Source of the DNA: Methylohalomonas lacus
GTDB taxonomy: Bacteria > Pseudomonadota > Gammaproteobacteria > Methylohalomonadales > Methylohalomonadaceae
Length of the DNA stretch: 42,829 bases
Assembly: GCF_024808875.1 (NCBI RefSeq)
Contig: NZ_JANUCT010000022.1
Span: 1 to 42,829, forward strand
Direction of reading: 5' to 3'
Both the position numbers and the translations under genes were made by a program. The notes below the pieces were generated by a model. The model was not told the origin of the DNA, did no database searches, and saw only the letters and a list, made by a program, of their open reading frames with translations. Of the stretch, positions 1 through 8,687 are shown piece after piece. Each line of letters starts with the position of its first letter. Position 1 is the stretch's first letter.

Positions 1-40
1 TACTGGATACACGACTGGGCCGGGTCATCCGCCCAGCTTG

Positions 41-90
41 AATGTGTAACCCATGTCCCCGGTTTAATGTGTTACCGATGTCTCCGACCC
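41..90. repeat. two tandem 25-bp direct repeats, possible insertion-sequence end
   Basis: Two adjacent 25-base units (41-65 and 66-90) share the pattern AATGTGT(A/T)ACC followed by ATGTC(C/T)CCG. Short tandem sites like these are typical of transposase-binding ends of IS21/IS481-type elements, and the motif resembles ends I associate with such elements, but I recall no exact match. No transposase gene is in the window; if this is an element end, the body lies to the left of base 1. The rest of 1-222 holds one REPIN copy, a partial 30-bp repeat and no gene. Confidence 0.35.
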
Positions 91-137
91 GTACATGGGG
101 GTGAATGAAATATACCCGGTAATCCGGTCTCCCTCCG

Positions 138-188
138 AAATCCGCGCACTCTTTAGTTCATGTTTCGCCGACTGAAGTCGGCTCCTGC
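138..188 (-). repeat. REPIN copy A (one half degraded)
   Basis: The strong hairpin GCCGACT-GA-AGTCGGC lies at 167-182, followed by CTCCTGC. Read on the minus strand this is a REP-like GGAGCCGACTTCAGTCGGCGA unit. The second half (AAATCCGCGC, 138-147) has lost its partner arm. The spacer (GTTCATG and flanks) is nearly identical to copy B at 931-996, but in the opposite orientation. Confidence 0.75.
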
Positions 189-200
189 AAAATAATCAGT

Positions 201-216
201 CGCGTTCATTCGCGGT
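201..216 (-). repeat. partial copy of the 30-bp GCG-type dispersed repeat
   Basis: CGCGTTCATTCGCGGT matches one end of the repeat family with consensus ATTTGCGTTNATTCGCGTT followed by CATTCGCGGTT. Fuller copies are at 889-918, 1048-1078, 3783-3812 and 3907-3937. This copy lacks the ATTTGCG end. Confidence 0.7.
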
Positions 217-222
217 CCCAAT

Positions 223-567
223 TCATTCCTTCGCTTCGGCGCACTTGATGCAGAGCGTAACCGTCGGGTTGGCCCTGAGCCGTCCTTCGGCAATTTCCTC
301 GCCGCAGTCGAAGCATTCGCCGAAACTGCCGTCGTCGATGCGTTCAAGCGCGGCGCCGATCGCTCTCAGTTCGGCCTCGGCGCGTTGCTGGCCGGCCTGG
401 GCCATGGCCTGGCCCTGCAGGGCGTCCATGCGTGACAGCCGGCCGGTGCGGGTCTGGTCGAGTTCCACGGTGCTGCTGGCGTCTTTGCGCGTCTCGGCCA
501 GTTCTTCCAGCTGTTGGCGGTAGTCGAGCAATAACTGCCGGTACTGTTCCAGCGTTTGTTCATCCAT
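223..567 (-). CDS. DksA/TraR family C4 zinc-finger protein
   Basis: This 114-residue protein has the DksA/TraR layout: an N-terminal helical, probably coiled-coil part (about residues 1-75) and a C-terminal zinc finger with all four cysteines (C85, C88, C106, C109, in CFDCGEEI and LCIKCAEAKE). DksA-family proteins enter the RNA polymerase secondary channel and modify promoter response, often with ppGpp. Short paralogues of this size exist beside full-length DksA (about 150 residues), so this is probably not the housekeeping copy. It starts 2 bases after the stop of the upstream small gene, so the two are very likely cotranscribed. The pair is bracketed by inverted repeat copies. Confidence 0.88.
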   Translation of the reverse strand: MDEQTLEQYRQLLLDYRQQLEELAETRKDASSTVELDQTRTGRLSRMDALQGQAMAQAGQQRAEAELRAIGAALERIDDGSFGECFDCGEEIAEGRLRANPTVTLCIKCAEAKE

Positions 568-569
568 GG

Positions 570-869
570 TTATTGGCCCGGTTTGCCGCCGCCCATGGCG
601 GCGATCAGCTGGTTGCGCACGGCTGCGTCCATATTCTTGCAGTCCGCCATGGCTTTGTTGAAGGCCTTCACCTGTTCGTCGTGGGCATCGAGCAGCTGCT
701 CCAGCTTGAGATTTTCGGCGATCGTCGCTTCGCCGCCCTGTTTGTACTTCTCGTCCAGCTCTACCATGAAGCTGAAGTAGGCCTGCTTGGTCTCGCTCAT
801 GGCGAGATAGGCCTCGTAGGCCGGGCGCGCCTCGGGCGGCAGATCATCGGGGCTGGGATCGTCGGACAT
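570..869 (-). CDS. small unknown protein upstream of the DksA-like gene
   Basis: A 99-residue protein with no family I recognise. It is acidic at the N-terminus (MSDDPSPDDLPPEARPAYEAY) and mostly helical by composition; it has no signal peptide or membrane segment, one cysteine and a glycine-rich end (MGGGKPGQ). An AGG sequence about 9 bases before the ATG could serve as ribosome-binding site. Only 2 bases separate it from the DksA-like gene, so a shared transcript and a related role are likely, but no function can be assigned. Confidence 0.7.
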   Translation of the reverse strand: MSDDPSPDDLPPEARPAYEAYLAMSETKQAYFSFMVELDEKYKQGGEATIAENLKLEQLLDAHDEQVKAFNKAMADCKNMDAAVRNQLIAAMGGGKPGQ

Positions 870-888
870 GGGTCTTTACCTGGGAAAT

Positions 889-918
889 TACCGCGAATGC
901 ACGCGAATAAACGCAAAT
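889..918 (+). repeat. 30-bp GCG-type dispersed repeat, copy 2
   Basis: TACCGCGAATGCACGCGAAT then AAACGCAAAT: a nearly full copy of the family, in inverted orientation to the partial copy at 201-216. Together with REPIN B it forms the right-hand border of the DksA-like gene pair. Confidence 0.75.
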
Positions 919-930
919 GACTACACCATT

Positions 931-996
931 GCAGGGGCCGACTTCAGTCGGCGAAACATGAACTAAAGGGTGTACGGATTTTAATCCGCTCCCACA
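931..996 (+). repeat. REPIN copy B (two inverted REP-like hairpins)
   Basis: The first half is GCAGGGGCCGACTTCAGTCG and following bases, with hairpin arms GCCGACT/AGTCGGC. The second half holds CGGATT-TT-AATCCG followed by CTCCCACA. The two REP-like ends face each other across a short spacer, which defines a REPIN. It is an inverted copy of REPIN A, including the spacer. Confidence 0.8.
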
Positions 997-1047
997 ATGG
1001 CGGGCCTTGCCAATCACCAGTCACCAATTAACCATCCAGACCAAGTG

Positions 1048-1078
1048 ATTTGCGTGTATTCGCGCTCATTCGCGGTTT
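1048..1078 (-). repeat. 30-bp GCG-type dispersed repeat, copy 3
   Basis: ATTTGCGTGTATTCGCGCTC then ATTCGCGGTTT. It lies between REPIN B and the 3' end of the aldolase gene and is inverted with respect to copy 2 at 889-918. Confidence 0.75.
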
Positions 1079-1128
1079 CATTCTGGCCGGCCCTGCTCTC
1101 GCTTGAGAACAATACCGGTCCCTGAACC

Positions 1129-2151
1129 TCAGGCCGCCTTTTCGGCGCTGGCGTCGTACTTGCCGAGAGTGGCCAGGCCGTTGCACTTCTCACGGTGCAG
1201 GAGGATCTTCTGGGCTTCCTGGACGTTGTCGGGATTGCCACTCCAGGCCTTGAGGCAGGGCTCCTGCAGAGCGCGGCCATAGGAGAATGACAGCGGCCAC
1301 GGCAGATCGGTGTACTTGCGGTTCATCAGGTTCAGGTGTTCGGTGGCCTTGGCCGCGCTCTGGCCGCCGGACAGGAAGACGATGCCGGGTAGCGATGCCG
1401 GTACGGTGTTCTTCAGGCACTTCACCGTCAGATCGGCGACCTGGTCCGGCTCCGCCTGGGTCGGGCATTGCTTGCCGGAGACCACCATGTTGACCTTCAG
1501 GATCGTGTGCTCGATGGAGACGCCCTGGCGATAGAGTTGATCGAACAGTGTGTGCAGCGTGCGCTCGGTGACGTTGAAGCAGCGCTCGATCGTGTTGTCG
1601 GCGTCCATCAGGGTTTCCGGTTCGACCATCGGCACCAGGCCGGCTTCCTGGCACAGCGCGGCGTAGCGCGCCAGCGCGTGGCAGTTGGCCTCGATGCAGG
1701 CCTGGCTGGGAATGTGGTCGCCGATGGTGATGACGGCGCGCCACTTGGCAAACTTGGCGCCGAGTTCGACGTATTCGTTCAGCCGTTCGCGCAGGCCGTC
1801 GAGGCCCTCGGTGACTTTCTCGTCCGGATGGCCGGCCAGGTCCTTGGCGCCGGTGTCGACCTTGATGCCGGGCATGATGCCTTGGTCGACCAGCGCTTTG
1901 GTGAACGGTGTGCCGTCGGCGGTTTTCTGGCGAATGGTCTCGTCGTACAGGATCATGCCGCTGACGTAGTCGTTGCCGCCGGGGGTGGTGATCAGCAGCT
2001 CGCGGTAGGCGCGGCGCGTCTCCTCGGTTGACTCGACGTTGATGCTGTCGAAGCGTTTCTTGATGGTGCCGGTGCTCTCGTCGATGGCGAGGATGCCCTT
2101 GCCCTTCTCGACCATCTTCTGGGCAATCCCGGTGAGATCGTTCGTACTCAT
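1129..2151 (-). CDS. fructose-bisphosphate aldolase, class I
   Basis: 340 residues, the usual length of the eukaryote-like class I family. The enzyme interconverts fructose 1,6-bisphosphate with glyceraldehyde 3-phosphate and dihydroxyacetone phosphate in the cytoplasm; the family also acts on sedoheptulose bisphosphate. The Schiff-base lysine is K219 in HTILKVNMVVSGK. Other expected residues are D24 (LAIDES), K136 (FAKWR) and E177 (MVEPE). The start is supported by GAGGT about 10 bases upstream. It is the last gene of the minus-strand carbon cluster, 142 bases after pyk. Many autotrophs use a metal-dependent class II aldolase (CbbA/FbaA) in this position; no class II gene is visible here. 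Confidence 0.95.
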   Translation of the reverse strand: MSTNDLTGIAQKMVEKGKGILAIDESTGTIKKRFDSINVESTEETRRAYRELLITTPGGNDYVSGMILYDETIRQKTADGTPFTKALVDQGIMPGIKVDTGAKDLAGHPDEKVTEGLDGLRERLNEYVELGAKFAKWRAVITIGDHIPSQACIEANCHALARYAALCQEAGLVPMVEPETLMDADNTIERCFNVTERTLHTLFDQLYRQGVSIEHTILKVNMVVSGKQCPTQAEPDQVADLTVKCLKNTVPASLPGIVFLSGGQSAAKATEHLNLMNRKYTDLPWPLSFSYGRALQEPCLKAWSGNPDNVQEAQKILLHREKCNGLATLGKYDASAEKAA

Positions 2152-2293
2152 GTTCTGTGGTACCTCGTTGGTTTAAGCCAATAGCTCGCGGTTTGCTGAT
2201 AGCGTCTCTCTATAGTCTCACCGGCTATCAGCCCTGCCGGCCCGAGTATATAAACCGTGGCCGCCGACTTCCAGCCATGCACCCGGCCGGGGC

Positions 2294-3736
2294 CTAGATG
2301 GAGTGCTCGAGCGCCTCGCCGACGCGCAGGATTTTCATGTTATTGGTACCGCCACGGGCGCCACGCAGGTCGCCCTTGGTGATGATGACGATGTCGTTGT
2401 TCTTGACGATGCCGCGGCTCATGAGAATCTCGATCATGTCCTTGTTCGCCTCCAGCGGATCGGCATGGGTGATATCGAAGCCGATCGGGTAAACGCCGCG
2501 GAACAGCTTCATCTTGCGCTGCGTGCCGACGTGGCGGGTGAAGGCAAAAATCGGGATGCCCGAACTGATGCGCGACATCCACACGCAGGTCGAACCGGTC
2601 TCGGTCAGCGCGGCGATGGCGCGGGCGCCGATGTGGTTGGCCGCGTACATGGTCGACATGGCGATGGCCTCGTCGATGCGCTCGAAGCGCTGGTTGATGC
2701 GGTGATCGGAGATGCGCGCCATGCGCTGCTTCTCGGTCTCGGCACAGATGCGCGACATGGCGGCGACGGCCTTGTCCGGGTAGCGGCCAATGCTGGTCTC
2801 GGCCGACAGCATGACCGCGTCGGTGCCGTCGAGCACGGCGTTGGCGACGTCGAAGACCTCGGCGCGGGTCGGCATCTGGTGCTCGATCATCGATTCCATC
2901 ATCTGCGTGGCGGTGATCACGGCACGATCCATTTCGCGGGCGATCTTGATCAGGCGCTTCTGCGCCGGCGGCAGCGCGGCGTCGCCGATTTCCACGCCGA
3001 GATCGCCGCGCGCGATCATGATGGCGTCGGACACCTCGACGATCTCCTCGACATGATCCAGCGCCTCGGCGCGCTCGATCTTGGCGATGATGCCGGCATT
3101 GCTGCCCGCATCCTTGAGCAGTTCACGCGCCTCGTTGATGTCGTCGGCGGTGCGCGGGAAGGAGATCGCGACGTAGTCGACGCCGAGATCGACGGCATGG
3201 ATCAGGTCGGATTTGTCCTTGTCGGTAAGTGCCGTCGCCGACAGCCCGCCGCCGAGCCGGTTCAGCCCCTTGTTGCCGGTCAGTTCGCCGCCGAGCATGA
3301 CCTCGCAGGAAACCTCGTTGCCGGTGACGTCCTTGACCCGCAACACGATGCGGCCGTCATCGACCAGCAGCGTGTCGCCGGCCTTCACGTCCCGGGGCAG
3401 GTCCTTGTAGCTGACGCCAACCTGGCTTTCGTCGCCGAGATGGCTGGGCAGCTCGGTGTTGATGACGAACGTGGCCGAGTCGCGCAGGTTGACCTTGTCG
3501 TTGACGAAACGCTCGAGACGAATCTTCGGCCCCTGCAGGTCAGCGATCACGCCGATCTCGACACCGCGCGCGGCGGTGCGCTCGCGGATGGTCTGCATGC
3601 GCTTGGCGTGCTCGGCCTGGTCCTGGTGGGAATAGTTGAGCCGGAACAGATCGACGCCGGCATCCAGCAGGCGATCGATGGTGGCCGGGTCGTCAGTGGC
3701 CGGGCCGAGTGTGGCGATGATTTTCGTGCGTCTCAT
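2294..3736 (-). CDS. pyk: pyruvate kinase
   Basis: A 480-residue cytoplasmic enzyme converting phosphoenolpyruvate and ADP to pyruvate and ATP. The N-terminus MRRTKIIATLGPA and the RLNYSH segment (about residues 32-37) are classic. The active-site lysine region IIAKIERAEAL and the metal-binding segment MIARGDLGVEIG follow around residues 215-250. The length matches bacterial homotetrameric enzymes. The gene lies between pgk and aldolase in the same orientation, separated from pgk by a 211-base gap holding an inverted pair of dispersed repeats. I see no convincing ribosome-binding site directly before the ATG. Confidence 0.97.
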   Translation of the reverse strand: MRRTKIIATLGPATDDPATIDRLLDAGVDLFRLNYSHQDQAEHAKRMQTIRERTAARGVEIGVIADLQGPKIRLERFVNDKVNLRDSATFVINTELPSHLGDESQVGVSYKDLPRDVKAGDTLLVDDGRIVLRVKDVTGNEVSCEVMLGGELTGNKGLNRLGGGLSATALTDKDKSDLIHAVDLGVDYVAISFPRTADDINEARELLKDAGSNAGIIAKIERAEALDHVEEIVEVSDAIMIARGDLGVEIGDAALPPAQKRLIKIAREMDRAVITATQMMESMIEHQMPTRAEVFDVANAVLDGTDAVMLSAETSIGRYPDKAVAAMSRICAETEKQRMARISDHRINQRFERIDEAIAMSTMYAANHIGARAIAALTETGSTCVWMSRISSGIPIFAFTRHVGTQRKMKLFRGVYPIGFDITHADPLEANKDMIEILMSRGIVKNNDIVIITKGDLRGARGGTNNMKILRVGEALEHSI

Positions 3737-3782
3737 TGAGTGTAGTTTGTTATTCCGTATGCGGTAGATCAGCTTGTATATG

Positions 3783-3812
3783 AACCGCCAATGAACACGA
3801 ATAAACGCAAAT
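3783..3812 (+). repeat. 30-bp GCG-type dispersed repeat, copy 4
   Basis: AACCGCCAATGAACACGAAT then AAACGCAAAT. It is the left arm of an inverted pair with copy 5 (3907-3937) in the pyk-pgk gap. The 94 bases between the arms are AT-richer and hold no gene. Confidence 0.8.
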
Positions 3813-3906
3813 ACTGAAAATGGGAATATTTCGGTTCAGACTCTGTCACAGGAGTGCTTGCGGCCCTTACATTGTTGTTGTTCATCATATCTGGCTATGA
3901 AAAAAC

Positions 3907-3937
3907 ATTTGCGTTAATTCGCGTTCATTGGCGGTTT
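3907..3937 (-). repeat. 30-bp GCG-type dispersed repeat, copy 5
   Basis: ATTTGCGTTAATTCGCGTTC then ATTGGCGGTTT, the inverse of copy 4. In a pgk-pyk transcript the arms could pair into a long stem with an internal loop of about 94 bases, which might separate expression of the two genes. Confidence 0.8.
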
Positions 3938-3947
3938 CGGTTTTAAC

Positions 3948-5183
3948 TTAGTATTCCCGCGCGCGTTCCATGGCAGCCCAAGCGCGGGCCGACTCCTCAA
4001 GCATGGCGATCGCCGGGAGGGTGTCGCCCTGCAGAAATTCGAGGAATGCGCCGCCGCCGGTGGAGATGTAGGACACCCGGTCGGAGAGTCCGAACCTGGC
4101 GATGGCCGCGACCGTGTCACCGCCGCCGGCGATCGAGAACGCGTTGCTGGCCACAATGGCGTCGGCCAGCGTGCGCGTGCCAGCGGCGAAGCGGTCGAAT
4201 TCGAACACGCCCAGCGGCCCGTTCCAAATGATCGTGCCGGCGCCGCCGGCCATCTGTGCCAGGCGTGCAGCGGTCTCCGGACCAACGTCGAGGATCAGGT
4301 CATCGTCGGCGATGTCGGCGACTTTTTTCGTCGTCGCCTCGGCGTCGGCGCTGAATTCCTTTGCCACGACGACGTCGCTGGGCAGCGGAATCTCACTGCC
4401 GGCCTGTTCGGCCTTTTTCAGCATGGCCGCTGCGCTGTCGACCAGGTCGGCCTCGTGCAGGGAGTTGCCGATCGGCAGGCCGGCGGCCTTCATGAAGGTG
4501 TTGGCGATGCCGCCGCCGACGATCAACTGGTCGACCTTGTCGATCATCTGGTCCAGCAGGTCCAGCTTGCCGGACACCTTGGCGCCGCCGACGATCGCCA
4601 GCAATGGCCGCGCCGGCTCGTCCAGCGCCTTGCTCAGGGCGTTCAGTTCCGCCAGCATCAGCGGCCCGGCGACGGCCACCGGCGCATACTTGGCAACGCC
4701 GGAGGTTGAGGCCTGGGCCCGGTGCGCCGTGCCGAAGGCGTCGTTGACGTAGACGTTGCAGAGCGCGGCCATGTGCCGGGCCAGATCCTCGTCGTCCTCG
4801 GTTTCGCCCTTTTCAAAGCGGACGTTCTCGCACATCACCACCTGGCCGGGTTCGACGTCGATACCATGAATCCAGTCCTCTATCAGCGGCACGTCGCGAC
4901 CGAGCAGCTCCGCCAGGCGTTTTGCCACCGGCGCCAGCGACAGTTCCGGATCGCGCTCGCCGTCCTTCGGTCGGCCGAGGTGCGAAACCAGCATCACGGC
5001 GGCGCCGGCTTCGAGCAGCTCCTCGATGGCCGGCAGGCTGGCGCGGATACGGGTGTCGTCAGAGACGTGGCTTTCGCCTTCGTGACTGATGGGCACGTTG
5101 AAATCCACCCGCATCAATACCTTCTTGTCGGACATATCCAGGTCCGACAGCTTGAGGACATCCTTGGTATGCATATGCGTCAT
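3948..5183 (-). CDS. pgk: phosphoglycerate kinase
   Basis: 411 residues. It interconverts 1,3-bisphosphoglycerate plus ADP with 3-phosphoglycerate plus ATP. The substrate motifs RVDFNVP (residues 25-31) and SHLGRPK (67-73) are present, as are the nucleotide-domain segment [10 protein letters not shown] and GGGDTVAAI near the C-terminus. The frame begins [20 protein letters not shown]. The family normally starts near the second half of this stretch and is about 390-400 residues long, so the start may be M4 (base 5174) or later. It lies 83 bases downstream of gap on the same strand. Confidence 0.96.
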   Translation of the reverse strand: MTHMHTKDVLKLSDLDMSDKKVLMRVDFNVPISHEGESHVSDDTRIRASLPAIEELLEAGAAVMLVSHLGRPKDGERDPELSLAPVAKRLAELLGRDVPLIEDWIHGIDVEPGQVVMCENVRFEKGETEDDEDLARHMAALCNVYVNDAFGTAHRAQASTSGVAKYAPVAVAGPLMLAELNALSKALDEPARPLLAIVGGAKVSGKLDLLDQMIDKVDQLIVGGGIANTFMKAAGLPIGNSLHEADLVDSAAAMLKKAEQAGSEIPLPSDVVVAKEFSADAEATTKKVADIADDDLILDVGPETAARLAQMAGGAGTIIWNGPLGVFEFDRFAAGTRTLADAIVASNAFSIAGGGDTVAAIARFGLSDRVSYISTGGGAFLEFLQGDTLPAIAMLEESARAWAAMERAREY

Positions 5184-5266
5184 GGCGATAGCCCGTTATT
5201 GAATCAAAACATTGTTAAGTGTGTATGGCCGAACATCCCTGTCTTGTCCCGTCAGCCGGCGGTGCG

Positions 5267-6280
5267 TCATTTCGCCGCCATCAGCGCGATCGAGGTATCG
5301 ATCATGCGATTGGAAAAACCCCACTCGTTGTCATACCAGGCAATCACCTTGACCTGTGTGCCGCCCAGCACCTTGGTCAGCGCCGCGTCATAGGTTGAGG
5401 AAGCCGGGTTGTGGTTGAAGTCGATCGACACCAGCGGCTCATCATTGATCATTAATATATTCTGCAGCGGGCCGTTGGCAGCGTCGCGCAGTACCTGGTC
5501 GACCTCGTCCTTGCTGGTGGCACGTGAGGCCTGGAAAGACAGATCGACCATCGATACGTTGATGGTCGGCACGCGCACGGCGAAGCCATCAAGCTTGCCG
5601 TTGAGATCCGGCAGCACCAGGCCGACCGCGGCCGCGGCGCCGGTCTTGGTCGGGATCAGCGACTGCGTGGCACTGCGTGCGCGGCGCAGATCCTTGTGAT
5701 AGACATCGGTCAGCACCTGGTCGTTGGTGTACGAGTGGATCGTGGTCATGATGCCGCTTTCGACGCCGATCGCTTCGTGCAGCGGCTTGACCAGTGGCGC
5801 CAGGCAGTTGGTGGTGCAGGAAGCGTTCGAGATCACCGTGTCGCTGGCCTTGAGTGTTTCATGATTGACGCCGTAGACGATCGTGGCGTCGACGTCCTTG
5901 TCACCGGGCGCAGAAATGACGACCTTCTTCGCGCCGGCGTCGATGTGCGCGCCGGCCTTGGCCTTGCTTGTGAACAGGCCGGTGCACTCCATGACCAGGT
6001 CGACACCCAGTTCGCGCCAGGGGCAGTTGGCCGGGTCGCGTTCGGAGCTGACATGGATGCGATCGCCGTTGACCACCATGTGGTCGCCGTCGACCTCGAC
6101 CGTGCCGGGGAACTTGCCGTGGGCGCTGTCATGGCGGGTCAGGTGCGCGTTGACGCCGGCATCGCCGAGATCGTTGATGCCGACGATCTGGATGTCGTTC
6201 GTGCGCCCGGTCTCATAGACCGCCCGCAGCACGTTTCTGCCAATGCGGCCGTAGCCGTTGATTGCAACCTTGATGGGCAT
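5267..6280 (-). CDS. gap: glyceraldehyde-3-phosphate dehydrogenase, type I
   Basis: 337 residues, standard length. It interconverts glyceraldehyde 3-phosphate and 1,3-bisphosphoglycerate using a nicotinamide cofactor. The Rossmann loop [13 protein letters not shown] is at residues 8-20. The catalytic cysteine is C155 in [12 protein letters not shown], with H182 as the partner base ([10 protein letters not shown]). An aspartate follows the second beta-strand (GINDLGD, D37), which favours NAD over NADP, though Calvin-cycle enzymes can deviate. AGAGG about 9 bases before the ATG supports the start. It lies between tkt and pgk. Confidence 0.97.
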   Translation of the reverse strand: MPIKVAINGYGRIGRNVLRAVYETGRTNDIQIVGINDLGDAGVNAHLTRHDSAHGKFPGTVEVDGDHMVVNGDRIHVSSERDPANCPWRELGVDLVMECTGLFTSKAKAGAHIDAGAKKVVISAPGDKDVDATIVYGVNHETLKASDTVISNASCTTNCLAPLVKPLHEAIGVESGIMTTIHSYTNDQVLTDVYHKDLRRARSATQSLIPTKTGAAAAVGLVLPDLNGKLDGFAVRVPTINVSMVDLSFQASRATSKDEVDQVLRDAANGPLQNILMINDEPLVSIDFNHNPASSTYDAALTKVLGGTQVKVIAWYDNEWGFSNRMIDTSIALMAAK

Positions 6281-6382
6281 TGTTCTATATCCTCTTGATT
6301 GAATCCCTGTGCAGGAGCCCGGCTTGCCAGGCGAACTTCTTCAGCCTGTTCGCGCCGTGAAGCTGTGCCCCTGCGGTAACTT

Positions 6383-8398
6383 TTAATTTGCGGTGAACGC
6401 GTCGACCATCTCGATGAGTTTCGTTTCGGTGAAGCCGAAGTATTCGAATACGTCACTGGCCGGCGCCGATTCACCAAAGCTGCGCATGCCGAGCACGCGA
6501 CCGTCGAGGCCGACGTACTTGTACCAGTAGTCGGCGCTGCCGGCCTCGATGGCGATACGCTGGCGGCAGCTTGTTGGCAACACCGCCTCGCGGTAGGTCG
6601 AATCCTGGGCGTCGAACAGGTCGGTGCAGGGCATCGACACGACGCGCACGCGCCGCCCCTGGTCGTTGAGCTGGCGGGCGACATCCGCCGCCAGTTGCAC
6701 CTCCGAACCGGTGGCGATCAGGATCAGTTCCGGTTCGCCGTCGCCATCCACCAGTACGTAGCCGCCGCGCGAGATATCCGCCAGCTGGGCCTCGTTGCGC
6801 GGCTGGTGGGCCAGGTTCTGGCGCGACAGCAGCAGCGCGGTCGGGCCGTCATTGCGGGCGATGGCGTGTTGCCAGGCCACTGCCGTCTCGACCGTGTCAC
6901 ACGGCCGCCACACCGACAGGTTCGGAATCAGGCGCAGCGAACCGGCCTGTTCGACCGCCTGGTGGGTCGGACCGTCCTCGCCGAGGCCAATCGAGTCGTG
7001 CGTCAGCACGTGAATATTGCGCTGTTTCATCAGCGCCGACATGCGGATGGCATTGCGTGCATAGTCGGAAAAGATCAGGAACGTGCCGCCGTAGGGGATG
7101 AAGCCGCCATGCAGCGCCAGCCCGTTGTTGATCGCGGTCATGCCGAATTCGCGCACGCCATAGTAGAGATAGTTGCCGGCCGGGGTGTCGGCGCTGTTGG
7201 TCGTCGAACCCGACCAGATGGTGTTGTTGGAACCGGCCAGGTCCGCCGAGCCGCCGATCAGTTCTGTCAGCGCCGGGCCGTAGGCGTCGAGCGTGTTCTG
7301 CGAGGCCTTGCGGCTGGCGATCGTCTCGCCCTTGTCGGCACAGGTATGGACGTAGGTGGCGACCGTGTCGGCCCAGTTCTCCGGCAGTTCGCCGCGCTGG
7401 CGGCGTTCGAACTCGGCGGCGAGTTCGGGATAGCTCTTCTTCCAGGTGTTGTACTTGACGGTCCAATCGGATTCCAGTGCCACGCCGCGGGTCTGGGCGT
7501 CCCAGGCGGCGTAGATTTCCGCCGGTACCTCGAAGGCCGGGTGCGGCCATTCGAGCTGTTCGCGTGCCAGCTGGATTTCGTCCTCGCCCAGCGGCGCGCC
7601 GTGGCTGGATTCCTTGCCCTGCTTGTTCGGTGCGCCATAGCCAATGACGGTGCGGCAGACGATGAGCGATGGCCGTTCGGTCTCGGCGCGGGCTGCCTCG
7701 ATGGCCTTTTTCACCGCGTCGGCGTCGTGGCCGTCGATGCCCTTGCCGTCGGCGCCACCGATGACGTGCCAGCCATAGGCCTCGAAGCGTTTGACCGTGT
7801 CGTCAGTAAACCAGCCCTCGATCTCGCCATCGATGGAGATGTTGTTGCTGTCGTAGAAGCCGATCAGCTTACCCAGTTTCAGGGTACCGGCGAGCGAACA
7901 GACCTCGTGCGAGATGCCCTCCATCAGGCAGCCGTCACCCATGAACACGTAGGTGTAATGGTCGACAATATCGAAGTCGTCGCGGTTGAATTGCGCCGCC
8001 AGCGTGCGCTCGGCGATTGCCATGCCGACCGCGTTGGCCAGGCCCTGGCCGAGCGGACCGGTGGTGGTCTCGACGCCGGGCGTGTAGCCGAATTCCGGGT
8101 GGCCCGGTGTTTGCGAATGCAGCTGGCGGAAATTTTTCAGTTCTTCCAGGGGCAGGCCGTAGCCGGTCAGGTGCAGCAGCGAGTACAGCAGCATCGAACC
8201 GTGGCCGTTCGACAGCACGAAACGGTCGCGGTCGGTCCAGTTCGGGTTGGCCGGGTTATGGCGCAGGTAGTCGTTCCACAGTACCTCGGCGATGTCGGCC
8301 ATGCCCATGGGCGCGCCCGGGTGGCCGGATTTGGCCTGTTGTACGGCGTCCATACTGAGCGCGCGGATGGCATTGGCGAGTTCGCGCCTGGAGGGCAT
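6383..8398 (-). CDS. tkt: transketolase
   Basis: 671 residues from the chosen start. It moves two-carbon ketol units between sugar phosphates with thiamine diphosphate, in the pentose phosphate or Calvin pathway. [13 protein letters not shown] holds the N-terminal active-site histidine, [12 protein letters not shown] is the TPP/metal motif, and the C-terminal part has the usual pyrimidine-binding and transketolase C domains. The open frame extends six codons upstream to 8416, but AGGAG lies 6 bases before the ATG at 8398, so [14 protein letters not shown] is the likely N-terminus. It is the first gene of the minus-strand carbon cluster. Confidence 0.96.
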   Translation of the reverse strand: MPSRRELANAIRALSMDAVQQAKSGHPGAPMGMADIAEVLWNDYLRHNPANPNWTDRDRFVLSNGHGSMLLYSLLHLTGYGLPLEELKNFRQLHSQTPGHPEFGYTPGVETTTGPLGQGLANAVGMAIAERTLAAQFNRDDFDIVDHYTYVFMGDGCLMEGISHEVCSLAGTLKLGKLIGFYDSNNISIDGEIEGWFTDDTVKRFEAYGWHVIGGADGKGIDGHDADAVKKAIEAARAETERPSLIVCRTVIGYGAPNKQGKESSHGAPLGEDEIQLAREQLEWPHPAFEVPAEIYAAWDAQTRGVALESDWTVKYNTWKKSYPELAAEFERRQRGELPENWADTVATYVHTCADKGETIASRKASQNTLDAYGPALTELIGGSADLAGSNNTIWSGSTTNSADTPAGNYLYYGVREFGMTAINNGLALHGGFIPYGGTFLIFSDYARNAIRMSALMKQRNIHVLTHDSIGLGEDGPTHQAVEQAGSLRLIPNLSVWRPCDTVETAVAWQHAIARNDGPTALLLSRQNLAHQPRNEAQLADISRGGYVLVDGDGEPELILIATGSEVQLAADVARQLNDQGRRVRVVSMPCTDLFDAQDSTYREAVLPTSCRQRIAIEAGSADYWYKYVGLDGRVLGMRSFGESAPASDVFEYFGFTETKLIEMVDAFTAN

Positions 8399-8643
8399 AA
8401 CTGACTCCTGTCCCATGGTTAAGCGTTAGCGTTCGTCATTATTTGGGGCAGGGGTGACTGAATCGGGCCGTTGAACCCGCAGTGCCGTGGCTTGTTCTTC
8501 GGGTGAAATTGCGCCAGCCGCCAGTCAGTCTGTCAGCGGGTATGTGAAGAGGTAACCCTGCCTGTCCTGAAAACCGCCTATTTTCGCTCAGCCGCGGTGT
8601 GTGGGCAAGAAGAAGCTGGCACTGGTTGCTGGAAGAACGGCCG

Positions 8644-8664
8644 GCCGGTTGCACAGCAACCGGC
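8644..8664 (-). terminator. hairpin downstream of the thioredoxin-like gene
   Basis: GCCGGTTGC-ACA-GCAACCGGC is a perfect 9-bp stem with a 3-base loop, 24 bases past the stop of the minus-strand gene at 8688. No strong T tract follows, so it may be a weak terminator or a processing hairpin. The rest of 8399-8687 shows no gene I can support. Confidence 0.45.
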
Positions 8665-8687
8665 TTACCAGCCAATAAGCGAGTGGA

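Noticed and set aside
2303-3739. 478-codon open frame on the plus strand opposite pyruvate kinase
   Set aside because: It mirrors a clear pyk gene in a GC-rich region, has histidine/aspartate/arginine-rich shadow composition and no recognisable domain.
6695-8404. 569-codon open frame on the plus strand opposite transketolase
   Set aside because: Antisense shadow of tkt caused by high GC at third positions; no family similarity.
8439-8675. 78-codon minus-strand frame between tkt and the thioredoxin-like gene
   Set aside because: No ribosome-binding site, no family, and it contains the perfect hairpin at 8644-8664, so it is more likely untranslated.
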